Shown here: positions 26,220 through 35,944 of the stretch, one piece after another
Layout: each line of letters opens with the position of its first letter
Numbering within the stretch: the first letter of the stretch is position 1
NCBI GenBank assembly: GCA_903835065.1
Contig: CAILLO010000001.1
Coordinates: 124,001 to 188,000 of the forward strand
DNA length: 64,000 bases
Origin: an uncultured Eubacteriales bacterium
Lineage (GTDB): Bacteria > Bacillota > Clostridia > Saccharofermentanales > UBA5734
Direction: 5' to 3'
Notes under the pieces: model-generated
The model's input: the letters and a program-made list of their open reading frames with translations, nothing else
Databases searched by the model: none
Told to the model about the DNA's origin: nothing
Translations under genes and position numbers: made by a program

Positions 26220-27476
26220 CTACGCGGATACGGCGAGCATCGCCGCCGCCTTGACCTGTTCGTAGACCAGCCCGCCCTGCATGTGGGCACGATAGGGCGG
26301 CCTGACCGGCCCGTCCGCGGACAGCTCGAGCGACGCGCCCTGGATGAACGTGCCGGCCGCCATGACGACCGGGTCCGCGTATCCGGGCATCGCCCAGGGT
26401 TCGGGCGAGACGAACGAGTCGACGGGGGACATGGCCTGCACGGCTCGGCAGAACCTCACGAGTCGCGCCTCGTCGCCGAGCACGAGGGTCTGGACGATGT
26501 CGCCGCGCGGGTCGAACGGGCCCGGGTCCGCCGACAGACCGGAATCCTCGAAGAAGGCGGCCGTGAAGACGGCCCCCTTGAGGCATTCCGCGACGGCGTG
26601 CGGAGCCAGGAAGAGGCCCTGCGTCATGAGACGCGACAGGCCCAGCGTCGGGCCGACGTGGGCGCCGAGACCCGGGGCGGTGAGGCGCGCGGCCGCCTGC
26701 TCGACGAGGTCCTTCCGTCCCGCGACGTATCCGCCGGTCGGACAGATCCCGCCTCCCGGATTCTTGATCAGGGATCCCGCCATCAGATCGGCGCCGACCG
26801 CGCCGGGTTCCTCGCCTTCGGCGAATTCCCCGTAGCAGTTGTCCACGAAGACGACGGCGTCGCTCCCGCCCGCCCGGAGCCGTGCGACGAGCGCTCCGAT
26901 CTCCTCGTTTCGCAGGGACCTGCGGTCCGAATACCCGCGCGATTTCTGGACGTAGATCATGCGAGGACGGTCCGACGCGGCGCGTTCGACGCCGTCGAGG
27001 TCGATTCCGCCTTCCGGCAGGAGCTCGAGCCTGCGGAACCGCACGCCGAAATCGGCGAGCGACCCGGCCGTCGCGCCTTCCGATGGACCGATCACGGAGT
27101 CGAGGGTGTCGTAGGGCTTCCCCGTGACGGACAAGAGCAGGTCCCCGGGGCGCAGAACGCCGAACAGTCCGAGAGTGATCGCCTGGGTGCCGGCCGTGAT
27201 CTGGGGACGGACGAGGGCCGCCTCGGTGCCGAACACTTCGGCGTAGGCGGCCTCGAGGGCGTCGCGCGAACGGTCGTCGTAGCCATAGCCGGTGCTCCCT
27301 CCGAAGGAGCTCTCGCTGATCCGGGCGTTCCGCATCGCCTGCAGGACGCGCAGCTGGTTGTGCTCGCGGACCGCCTCGATCCGCTCGAAGACGGCCCGGA
27401 CCCGCCGTTCGGAGCGTTCCGCGCGGTCGACCGTCTCGTCGGAGATGCCGAGGTTGCGGTAGTCCTCCCGGCTCAT
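26220..27476 (-). CDS. methionine gamma-lyase family protein (aluminium-resistance type)
   Basis: A 418-residue PLP-dependent enzyme of the Cys/Met-metabolism fold, clostridial 'aluminium resistance' subgroup. Visible are FGGSTGYGYDD near the start, RPQITAGTQAI, VFVDNCYGEF and the PLP lysine in GSLIKNPGGG. The reaction of this subgroup is not well established; a C-S lyase is the usual guess. It overlaps iorB by 4 bp and is 10 bp upstream of the HlyD-like gene, within one transcription unit from iorA to sepF. Confidence 0.88.
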   Translation of the reverse strand: MSREDYRNLGISDETVDRAERSERRVRAVFERIEAVREHNQLRVLQAMRNARISESSFGGSTGYGYDDRSRDALEAAYAEVFGTEAALVRPQITAGTQAITLGLFGVLRPGDLLLSVTGKPYDTLDSVIGPSEGATAGSLADFGVRFRRLELLPEGGIDLDGVERAASDRPRMIYVQKSRGYSDRRSLRNEEIGALVARLRAGGSDAVVFVDNCYGEFAEGEEPGAVGADLMAGSLIKNPGGGICPTGGYVAGRKDLVEQAAARLTAPGLGAHVGPTLGLSRLMTQGLFLAPHAVAECLKGAVFTAAFFEDSGLSADPGPFDPRGDIVQTLVLGDEARLVRFCRAVQAMSPVDSFVSPEPWAMPGYADPVVMAAGTFIQGASLELSADGPVRPPYRAHMQGGLVYEQVKAAAMLAVSA

Positions 27477-28078
27477 GCGGTCCTCCCCTTCTCGAACCCT
27501 GCGGCGAAGGCCGATTGGTTCATCGCCCTGAGTTTCTCGGGGAAGACGCGGTCGATCGCGGAAACGAAGGCTTCCTTAGGAAGACCGCTGCGAGCGGCGA
27601 AGACGCCGATCATGACGACATTCAGGGATTTCGGGCTTCCGTTGGCGGCGGCCAGGGCGGACCCGTCCAGCGCGATCACCTTCGCGCGACCGGCTGCGGC
27701 GCGCTCGAGGAGGTCCGGAATCCCCTCCGGGTAGGTCGCGGCGCCGATCGAGACCGTCAGAGGCCGGATCATCAGCGCGTTGACGACGAGGGTGCCCCCC
27801 TGCACGAGCGAAGGCGCCCACCGGAGGCCCTCCAGCTGTTCGAAGGCGAGCAGGTAGTCGACTTCGCCTTCGTCGATCAGCGGCGAACCCACGGACGGCG
27901 ACATGCGGACGTAGGTCACGACGCTGCCGCCGCGCTGGGACATGCCGTGGACTTCGGACACCTTCGCGTCGAGACCCAGCGTCAGCGCGACCTCGCCCAG
28001 GATGCGTCCCGCGACGAGCGTACCCTGTCCTCCGACGCCCGCGAGCAGGATATTGCAGGAAAGAAGTGAGGAGGTCAT
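27473..28078 (-). CDS. iorB: indolepyruvate:ferredoxin oxidoreductase, beta subunit
   Basis: The gamma-type subunit (201 residues) of the enzyme that oxidatively decarboxylates aryl-pyruvates from Phe, Tyr and Trp to acyl-CoA. It has LLAGVGGQGTLVAGRI near the start, VHGMSQRGGSVVTYVR and LAFEQLEGLRW. The start at 28078 overlaps the iorA stop, with GGAGG ten bases upstream; the frame stays open further upstream only as a shadow of iorA. Confidence 0.94.
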   Translation of the reverse strand: MTSSLLSCNILLAGVGGQGTLVAGRILGEVALTLGLDAKVSEVHGMSQRGGSVVTYVRMSPSVGSPLIDEGEVDYLLAFEQLEGLRWAPSLVQGGTLVVNALMIRPLTVSIGAATYPEGIPDLLERAAAGRAKVIALDGSALAAANGSPKSLNVVMIGVFAARSGLPKEAFVSAIDRVFPEKLRAMNQSAFAAGFEKGRTA

Positions 28079-29844
28079 GACGTTGCATCCTCCTTCCGGA
28101 TCGCGTCGAACTTGCAGAAGCGAGCGCAGAGCCCGCACCCGTTGCACATTTCCGGATCGATCACGACCGGACCGTCGTACCCGCCCGACATCGCGGGGCA
28201 TATCGCCTTCAGGCAAGCACGGCACTTCGTGCAGGCGGAGGGTTCGACGCGGTACAGTACATCGTCCCTGCAGGCGTCGGGGAGCAGAGCGCACGGACTG
28301 CGGGCGATCAGGACGGAGGGTTCGGGCACCGCCATCTCCTCTCGCAGCGCGCGCTCCGTGGCGAACGTGTCGTTCGGGTCGACGACGCGGACTCTCCGGA
28401 CGCCGAGGGCGCGGCAGAGGGCCTCGAGATCGACCGCTGGAGCGGCGTTGCCGTGGATGTCCTTGCCGGTGGAAGGATTCTGCTGGTGTCCGGTCATGCC
28501 GGTGATCGAATTGTCGAGGATCAGCACGGTCGAAGCGCCGCCATTGTAGACGGTGTTGAGGAGACCCGTCATGCCGGAGTGGAGGAACGTCGAGTCCCCG
28601 ATCACGGCAATCGTCCTCGCCGCGAATTCCCGGCCCGCCGCCATGTCCATGCCATGGGCCATGCCGATCGAGGCGCCCATGCACACGCAGGTGTCCATCG
28701 CCTTCATAGGCGGCAGGGCACCCAGCGTATAACAGCCGATATCGCCGCAGACGACGGCCTTGACGCGCGCCAGTGCGAGGAAGACGCCCTTGTGGGGGCA
28801 ACCCGCGCACAGGACCGGAGGGCGGACCGGAGCCTCCGGAAGCGAGCCGGGAGCGAACGCCGCCGGCTTCCGGTCGTCGTCGCCGAGCGCGCGGCGGAGG
28901 GTCGCGGCGGAATACTCGCCGATCCGGGGCAGCAGGCCCTTCCCTTCCAGCTCGATGCCCGCGGCCCGGAGTTCCGTCTCGAGGACGGGATCGAGCTCTT
29001 CCACGACGACGAGTCGGTCGACCGTGGCGGCGAAGCGCCGGACGAGACCGACCGGGACAGGCCAGACCATGCCGAGCTTGAGGATCGAGGCGTCCGGCAG
29101 CGCCTCCTCCGCATAGGAGAACCCGATTCCGGACGTCACCACGCCCAGGCGGGTCCCTTTGCGAATCCACCGGTGGAGTCCGGCCGACTCGGCTTCGTCC
29201 TCGCAGTACCGCGCCAGTTCCGCAATCCTCGATTCGAGGACGACGCGCCTCGCCTTGGCGTTGGACGGCATCATCACGTACTTGGCCGGATCGTGGACGA
29301 AGGCGCGGAGCGGCGCCTCGAGGCGCTCCCCAGTCTCGACGGCCGTCCTCGAGTGCGCGACGCGGGTGGTCAGGCGGACCAGCACGGGCGTGTCGAAACG
29401 TTCGGAGAGCTCGAACGCCCGGAGGACGAACGAGCGGCACTCCGCGCTGTCCGCGGGCTCGAGCATCGGGACGCGCGCGGCCACGGCGTACCTTCGGCTG
29501 TCCTGCTCGTTCTGGGAGCTGTGCATCCCTGGGTCGTCCGCGACCACGACGACGAGCCCCGCGCCGACGCCGGTGTAGGCGAGCGTGAAGAGGGGGTCGG
29601 CCGCGACATTGAGTCCGACGTGCTTCATCGCGCTCATCGAGCGGCCGCCTGCGACGGAGGCGCCAATCGCGACCTCCAGGGCGACCTTCTCGTTCGGCGC
29701 CCACTCGGTGTGGATTCCGGAATACCGGGCCGTGCTTTCGGTGATCTCGGTGCTGGGCGTCCCCGGATACGAGGACACCACGCGGACGCCCGCCTCGTAG
29801 GCTCCACGGGCGACCGCCTCGTTGCCGAGCATGATGCTGCGCAT
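28075..29844 (-). CDS. iorA: indolepyruvate:ferredoxin oxidoreductase, alpha subunit
   Basis: The 589-residue catalytic subunit. The N-terminal pyrimidine-binding domain starts LGNEAVARGAYEAGV and has SSYPGTPSTEI; the TPP pyrophosphate domain has GDIGCYTLG and IGDSTFLHSG with LDNSITGMTGHQ. Two 4Fe-4S clusters lie at the C-terminus (CTKCRACLKAICP and CNGCGLCARFCKF), so electrons reach ferredoxin directly. The start at 29844 follows AGGAGA; the upstream in-frame ATG has no ribosome site. It is the first gene of the unit and marks an anaerobe using amino acids. Confidence 0.96.
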   Translation of the reverse strand: MRSIMLGNEAVARGAYEAGVRVVSSYPGTPSTEITESTARYSGIHTEWAPNEKVALEVAIGASVAGGRSMSAMKHVGLNVAADPLFTLAYTGVGAGLVVVVADDPGMHSSQNEQDSRRYAVAARVPMLEPADSAECRSFVLRAFELSERFDTPVLVRLTTRVAHSRTAVETGERLEAPLRAFVHDPAKYVMMPSNAKARRVVLESRIAELARYCEDEAESAGLHRWIRKGTRLGVVTSGIGFSYAEEALPDASILKLGMVWPVPVGLVRRFAATVDRLVVVEELDPVLETELRAAGIELEGKGLLPRIGEYSAATLRRALGDDDRKPAAFAPGSLPEAPVRPPVLCAGCPHKGVFLALARVKAVVCGDIGCYTLGALPPMKAMDTCVCMGASIGMAHGMDMAAGREFAARTIAVIGDSTFLHSGMTGLLNTVYNGGASTVLILDNSITGMTGHQQNPSTGKDIHGNAAPAVDLEALCRALGVRRVRVVDPNDTFATERALREEMAVPEPSVLIARSPCALLPDACRDDVLYRVEPSACTKCRACLKAICPAMSGGYDGPVVIDPEMCNGCGLCARFCKFDAIRKEDATS

Positions 29845-29899
29845 GTCGATCTCCTGTCCCGGCGGCTCAAAGGCGGCCATCCGCCCGCGCCCGGAAAAT

Positions 29900-29928
29900 A
29901 TTATACACCAGAGGCCGCTTCAAGTTGA
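29900..29928 (-). promoter_or_regulatory. iorA operon promoter
   Basis: The -10 TATAAT at 29900-29905 lies 17 bp from a weak -35 TCAACT at 29923-29928 on the minus strand. The -35 overlaps the -35 of the plus-strand tRNA promoter. Confidence 0.6.
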
Positions 29929-29953
29929 CACCCCGGGGGTCCATCGATATAAT
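29925..29953 (+). promoter_or_regulatory. consensus promoter of tRNA-Leu
   Basis: Perfect TTGACA at 29925-29930, exactly 17 bp, and perfect TATAAT at 29948-29953. The predicted start is near 29960, about 30 bases before the tRNA. Confidence 0.93.
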
Positions 29954-29990
29954 CAGAATGCCTTGGGAAACCCCGTCGCACAAGGCACTT

Positions 29991-30073
29991 GCGGTCGTGG
30001 CGGAACTGGCAGACGCGCACGTTTGAGGGGCGTGTGGGCAACCGTACGGGTTCGAGTCCCGTCGACCGCACCA
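29991..30073 (+). tRNA. tRNA-Leu (anticodon GAG)
   Basis: An 83-base class II tRNA with a complete cloverleaf. The acceptor stem GCGGTCG pairs with CGACCGC, the anticodon loop is TTGAGGG with GAG at 34-36, the long variable arm is typical of leucine, the T-loop is GGTTCGAGTCC, and discriminator A plus an encoded CCA ends the gene. GAG reads CTC and CTT codons, the main leucine family in this GC-rich genome. It stands alone on the plus strand between two minus-strand operons. Confidence 0.96.
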
Positions 30074-30077
30074 GATG

Positions 30078-30109
30078 AAAAGGACCCGTCGGAAACGACG
30101 GGTCCTTTT
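30078..30109. terminator. bidirectional intrinsic terminator (tRNA-Leu / glycogen operon)
   Basis: Stem 30082-30091 with 30096-30105 (GGACCCGTCG and its complement) closed by a GAAA tetraloop, with AAAA before and TTTT after. It should stop the tRNA transcript on the plus strand and the glg operon on the minus strand. Confidence 0.88.
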
Positions 30110-30130
30110 CCATTTCGCGGATGGAATCCT

Positions 30131-32068
30131 TCACGGGGATACCTCCGCGAGCACGCCGTCGGGTCCCTCCAGCCGTGCCCGGCGCAGCGCGCGGTCGAAC
30201 GTGCAGACGATCTCCGCCGGTCCCTCGCAGGGCGTTCCGAAGGCGTCCATGCCGTCCTTCAGGAACCGCCGGAAGACGAGCCGGTCCCCGACCGCCTCGA
30301 GCGTCTCGTAATGGCCCGTCCGCAGCACTGGGGTCGAGGCGCGCAGTCGGCCGAGCCGACGGAACGCCGCCAGCATGAGCGTGTCCTCGCGGCCCCACGG
30401 ATACGTGCGGCGGTTGAACGGATCGCGGTGGCCCTCCATGCCCGCTTCGTCCCCATAGTAGATGCTGGGGGATCCCGGATAGGAGAACTGCAGTGCGGCT
30501 GCGACGCGGAGGCGCTCGCCGGCCAGGGTGCGCTGCGCGTCCGTGAGGCGGCTTCCCGCCTGCGCGGCGCGGTCGCCCGGCTCGTCGGCGCCCGCGAGCG
30601 CCGTGAGCGAGCGGACGACGTCGTGGCTGCCGAGCAGGGTCATCCCGCCATGGAAGCTCCCCGGAGGGTAGTTCTCGCGGATGGACTCGAGACGCCGGTC
30701 CATCGCAGGCGCGTCGAAATGGCCGGAGAGCCAGCCGAGCACGGCCTCACGGAACGGATAGCCCATGACGGCGTCGTGGGTCCTGCCGAGGAGGAAGTCG
30801 CGATAGGAGCCGTAGCTGACCTTCCGGCTCGCGTCCTCCCAGACCTCCCCCAGGACGTAGGCATCCGGGCGGCAGGACCGGACGGCCGCCCGCAGTTCGC
30901 GCAGGAACATGTCGGGCAGTTCGTCGGAGACGTCGAGCCGGAAGCCGGACGCCCCCTGCGCGAGCCAGTGGGACAGCACGCCCGTTTCCCCGAACAGGAA
31001 CGCCTTGAACGACAGGTCGTTCTCATGGACCGCCGGGAGATTCTCGAAGCCCCACCAGCTGTCGTAGAGATAGCGTCCGTCCTCGGTCTTCCGGATTCCG
31101 TACCAGGAACGGTAGGGCGACCTGCCCTTCCCTTCGGCCTCCTGGTAGGCGCCGACGCCCTCGTAGTGCCCGTATCGGTTGAAATAGCGACTGTCGTCGC
31201 CCGTGTGGCTGAAGACGCCGTCGAGCAGGATCCGGATGCCCTTCTCCCCCGCATCCCGGCAGAGCGACCGGAAGCCGGCCTCGTCGCCGAGCACGGGGTC
31301 GATCCTGAGGTAGTCGCCGGTGTCGTACCGGTGGTTCGAACGGCTCTCGAAGACGGGATTCAGATAGAGGACTTCGACGCCGAGGTCGACGAGCCGGTCG
31401 AGATGCTCGCGGATGCCCTCGAGCGTTCCTCCGAAGAAGTCCGACGCCGTGTAGCCGAGCCCGGGAAGCCCGAGATAGTCGACGTCCTCGTCCCAGCGTT
31501 CATGGAAAATCCGGCCCGGGTCGCTGCGGCACGACTTCGCGCGTTCGAGGGAGAAATTCCGTCCCCGGGCGAACCGGTCCGGGAAGATCTGGTACATCAC
31601 CGCGCCCCGGACCCACGATGGGACGAGGAAGGTCGGTTCATAGACGGTGACCTGGAACGGCAGCCGGTCGGAGGAGGACTCCGCCGAGAATTCCGGCGGC
31701 AGGGCGCTGATCCGCCCTTCGCCGCCGAGCCGGTCCTGCGGACCGATCAGGAAGAAGGCGCCGGCCGCCTCGGCGTGTGGACTTTCAGGTCGGATCTCGA
31801 ACCAGTAGAAGAGCAGGCAGGGTTCCCCCGGCATGCGGAGGGTCGTCGTGAACCGGACGGCGCCCGCGGACGCCACCGGGTCGGCGCGCTGGACGCTCTG
31901 GACGAACCGTTCGAGGCCGTAGACGTAATGAACGCGCACCTCGACCCCGGAGGCGTCGAGATGCTCATCACGTTCGAGTTCGCAGGCGAGGACGACGGAG
32001 GAGCCACAGGGTACGGCGCCGAAGGGGGTGCGGTACCGGAGGTCCCGCGTGTCGTGGCGGATCCTCAT
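30131..32068 (-). CDS. GH13 alpha-glycosidase (neopullulanase / maltodextrin glucosidase type)
   Basis: A cytoplasmic alpha-glucan hydrolase of 645 residues with no signal peptide. An N-terminal beta domain of about 135 residues (CBM34-like) precedes the barrel. YQIFPDRFARG is the family marker; the catalytic triad is Asp379 (GFRLDVSDE), Glu408 (LGEVWED) and Asp483 (LLGSHDVV, where the family usually has N/SHD). It ends the glycogen operon, overlapping glgA by 4 bp, so it probably trims or degrades glycogen and maltodextrins. The exact bond specificity is not readable from sequence. Confidence 0.92.
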   Translation of the reverse strand: MRIRHDTRDLRYRTPFGAVPCGSSVVLACELERDEHLDASGVEVRVHYVYGLERFVQSVQRADPVASAGAVRFTTTLRMPGEPCLLFYWFEIRPESPHAEAAGAFFLIGPQDRLGGEGRISALPPEFSAESSSDRLPFQVTVYEPTFLVPSWVRGAVMYQIFPDRFARGRNFSLERAKSCRSDPGRIFHERWDEDVDYLGLPGLGYTASDFFGGTLEGIREHLDRLVDLGVEVLYLNPVFESRSNHRYDTGDYLRIDPVLGDEAGFRSLCRDAGEKGIRILLDGVFSHTGDDSRYFNRYGHYEGVGAYQEAEGKGRSPYRSWYGIRKTEDGRYLYDSWWGFENLPAVHENDLSFKAFLFGETGVLSHWLAQGASGFRLDVSDELPDMFLRELRAAVRSCRPDAYVLGEVWEDASRKVSYGSYRDFLLGRTHDAVMGYPFREAVLGWLSGHFDAPAMDRRLESIRENYPPGSFHGGMTLLGSHDVVRSLTALAGADEPGDRAAQAGSRLTDAQRTLAGERLRVAAALQFSYPGSPSIYYGDEAGMEGHRDPFNRRTYPWGREDTLMLAAFRRLGRLRASTPVLRTGHYETLEAVGDRLVFRRFLKDGMDAFGTPCEGPAEIVCTFDRALRRARLEGPDGVLAEVSP

Positions 32069-33543
32069 CTATCGGGCCTCTTCGGAGTCCTGCGGGGTCC
32101 GAGCAGCGTTTCGTAGAGTTCGGCGTAGCGCTCGGCCGAGCGGCGGAACGAGAAGTCCTGGGACATGGCCTGCAGCACCAGGCGCGAGAAGGCCTCCGGG
32201 TTCTTCTTCCGGAGCTGGACCGCGAGATGCACCACGTCGAGCAGCTCGCACGCGAAGGGATTCCGGAAGTAGAAGCCGGTGCCTTCGCCGGTGAATTCAT
32301 TGTAGGACGTCACGGTGTCGCGGAGGCCGCCGGTCTCGCGGACGACGGGCAGCGTGCCGTACCGCATCGAAATCATCTGCGAGAGGCCGCACGGCTCGAA
32401 GCGGGACGGCATCAGGAAGAGGTCGGCGCCGGCGTAGATCCGGTGCGCGAGTCCTTCGTCGAAGGCATTGACGAAGGCGACGCGGCCGGGGTGTCGTTCG
32501 ACGGCCTGGCGCAGGGCGGCCTCGTAGCCGGGGTCGCCGCTGCCGAGCACGGCCAGCTGGACGCCTTCCGCGACCAGAAGGTCGAGCACCTCGAGGACGA
32601 GGTCGACGCCCTTCTGCGAATAGAGCCTCGTCACCATGCCGGCCACGGTAGAGGCGTCCTCCTTCAGGCCCATCTCCTTGCGGAGGGCCTTGCGGTTGGC
32701 CGTCTTGCCGGGGAGGACGTCGGAGACGCCGTACTTCACCGCCAGATAGGGGTCGGTGGAGGGGTCGTACGAGACCGTGTCGATGCCGTTGAGTACCCCC
32801 GACACGACCGAGGCGCGGGAACGGAGCAGGTCGTCCATGCCCTCGCCGAACTCCGGCGTCATGATCTCCGCCGCGTACGAGGGACTGACCGTCGTGATCG
32901 CGTCCGAATACCGGACCGCGGCCTTCAGGGGATTCGTCGCGGGACCGGAGAGGACGCCCTCGTCCGTGAGATAGCGGGCGGGGATGTCGAACAGGTCGGT
33001 GCCCAGGTCCTTCGCGTGCAGCCCCTGGTACATGAGATTGTGGATCGTGAAGACCGTCCGCAGGTCGAGGTGGTACCCCTTCGGACGGAACTGCGACTCG
33101 AGGAGGAAAGGTACCATGGCGGCCTGCCAGTCGTTGCAGTGGAGGACGTCGGGCAGGAAGTTCATCGGGTCGCCGAGCGCGTCGAGGACGGCGCGCTGAT
33201 AGAAGGCGTAGCGCTCGATGTCGAACCCGTATTCGACGTATACGCGGTCGTGTCCGAAGTAGTACTCGTTGTCGACGAAGTAGATCGGCACGCCATCGTG
33301 GTTCATCACGTAGAGGCCGCTGTACTGGGAGCGCCAGCCGAGACGGACCGTGCGTTCGTCGAGCAGGGTCATCCGGTCGATGAAGCGGCGCTTGATCGGG
33401 GCGTAGAGCGGAAGGATCACGCGCGCGTCGATCCCGATCCCGCGGAGCGCGCCCGGAAGGGTGCCGATCACGTCCGCGAGACCGCCGACCTTCGCGAAGG
33501 GGGCCATCTCGGAGGAGAGGAAGAGGACCCTGGTTCGGCTCAT
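32065..33543 (-). CDS. glgA: glycogen synthase (ADP-glucose)
   Basis: GT5 enzyme adding ADP-glucose to growing alpha-1,4-glucan; 492 residues. The ADP-glucose motif is KVGGLADV (18-25), followed by HCNDWQAA, FTIHNLMYQG, GVLNGID and the C-terminal SRFEPCGLSQ with ETGGLRDTV. The start at 33543 overlaps the glgD stop as ATGA; an upstream in-frame extension is a shadow of glgD. Confidence 0.97.
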   Translation of the reverse strand: MSRTRVLFLSSEMAPFAKVGGLADVIGTLPGALRGIGIDARVILPLYAPIKRRFIDRMTLLDERTVRLGWRSQYSGLYVMNHDGVPIYFVDNEYYFGHDRVYVEYGFDIERYAFYQRAVLDALGDPMNFLPDVLHCNDWQAAMVPFLLESQFRPKGYHLDLRTVFTIHNLMYQGLHAKDLGTDLFDIPARYLTDEGVLSGPATNPLKAAVRYSDAITTVSPSYAAEIMTPEFGEGMDDLLRSRASVVSGVLNGIDTVSYDPSTDPYLAVKYGVSDVLPGKTANRKALRKEMGLKEDASTVAGMVTRLYSQKGVDLVLEVLDLLVAEGVQLAVLGSGDPGYEAALRQAVERHPGRVAFVNAFDEGLAHRIYAGADLFLMPSRFEPCGLSQMISMRYGTLPVVRETGGLRDTVTSYNEFTGEGTGFYFRNPFACELLDVVHLAVQLRKKNPEAFSRLVLQAMSQDFSFRRSAERYAELYETLLGPRRTPKRPDR

Positions 33544-34652
33544 ACGACGGCTCCCTTGCCGATGACCACGGGATAGGCGGCCTGACCGACCAGCTTGACG
33601 CCGGGCCGCAGGAAGCAGTTCTTGTCGAGGATCACGTTCTCGAGCTCGCACCCCTCGGAGATGTAGGAGTCCTGCATGATGATGCAGCTCTTGACGCTGG
33701 TCTTCGCCCCGATCGTCACGGCGCGGAAGATCATGCTGTCCTCGACGTGCCCATACACGCGGCAGCCGTCGGAGATCATGCTGTTAGAGACGTCGCAGCC
33801 GCAACAGTAGTGCGAAGGCGCCTCGTCCTTGACCTTCGTGTAGACCGGGAGGTCCGACCAGAAGAGCGACTTGCGGACGGACTTGTCGAGCACCTTCATC
33901 GTCGCGGAGAAGTAGCTCTCGACGGAGTGGATCTTGAGGCAGACGCCCTCGAAGGGGTAGGCCAGGATGCGCAGGTGCGTGTGGCGACGCATGATCTGGT
34001 CCATGGAGAACTCGTTCTCTCCGCGGGCGATCGAGTCGGACAGCAGCTCGATCAGGAGCTGGCGCCGCAGCACGATCACCCCGAGGGAGTATTTCGCTCC
34101 CGCGCGGCTTTCGGGTCCGATCAGGATCTCCTTGACCCAGTTCCCCTTGTCCGTCTTGAGCACGGTGGTCGTCCGGGCGGTCTCCGGGCCATCCTGGTTG
34201 AACAGGATCGAGATGTCGGCGCCTGCCTCGACGTGCTTCTTGTAGAAGTCGTCGAAGGTCGTCGTGAAGACGTTGTTCGCACCGCTGAGGATCACGTGCG
34301 TCCAGTGGCTCGTGCGGAGCAGGTCGAGGACGGCGGTCATGTCGCCGATGTCGCCGCCGCTCGAGAGGCTGTCGCTCAGGACATTCGGAGGCAGGATGAA
34401 GAGGCCCTTGTCCTTGCGGCTCAGGTCCCACGCCTTGCCGGATCCGAGGTGGTCCATCAGGGAGCGGTACTTGTTGAACGTGACGACGCCGACGCTCGAG
34501 ATGCCGGAATTGACGAGGTTCGAGAGCATGAAATCGATCAGCCGGTACCGGCCGGCGAACGGGAGGGCGGCGAGCGCGCGCTTCTGCGTCAGCTCGCCGA
34601 GGCTGAGCTTGCGGTTCTCGGCGAGGATGAGACCCATCGCATCGATGAACAT
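33540..34652 (-). CDS. glgD: glucose-1-phosphate adenylyltransferase subunit GlgD
   Basis: A regulatory or structural partner of GlgC in Bacillota, 370 residues. It keeps the nucleotidyltransferase fold (PFAGRYRLIDFMLSN) and a C-terminal left-handed beta-helix of hexapeptides, but the N-terminal loop reads LILAENRKLSLGELT in place of the glycine-rich ILAGGxGxRL of GlgC, so it is probably catalytically weak. GGAGG lies five bases before ATG at 34652. It sits between glgC and glgA. Confidence 0.95.
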   Translation of the reverse strand: MFIDAMGLILAENRKLSLGELTQKRALAALPFAGRYRLIDFMLSNLVNSGISSVGVVTFNKYRSLMDHLGSGKAWDLSRKDKGLFILPPNVLSDSLSSGGDIGDMTAVLDLLRTSHWTHVILSGANNVFTTTFDDFYKKHVEAGADISILFNQDGPETARTTTVLKTDKGNWVKEILIGPESRAGAKYSLGVIVLRRQLLIELLSDSIARGENEFSMDQIMRRHTHLRILAYPFEGVCLKIHSVESYFSATMKVLDKSVRKSLFWSDLPVYTKVKDEAPSHYCCGCDVSNSMISDGCRVYGHVEDSMIFRAVTIGAKTSVKSCIIMQDSYISEGCELENVILDKNCFLRPGVKLVGQAAYPVVIGKGAVV

Positions 34653-34662
34653 GTGTGCCTCC

Positions 34663-35919
<1,257 letters not shown>

Positions 35920-35944
35920 GCGGTACCTCCTTGTTTCTGACGTA

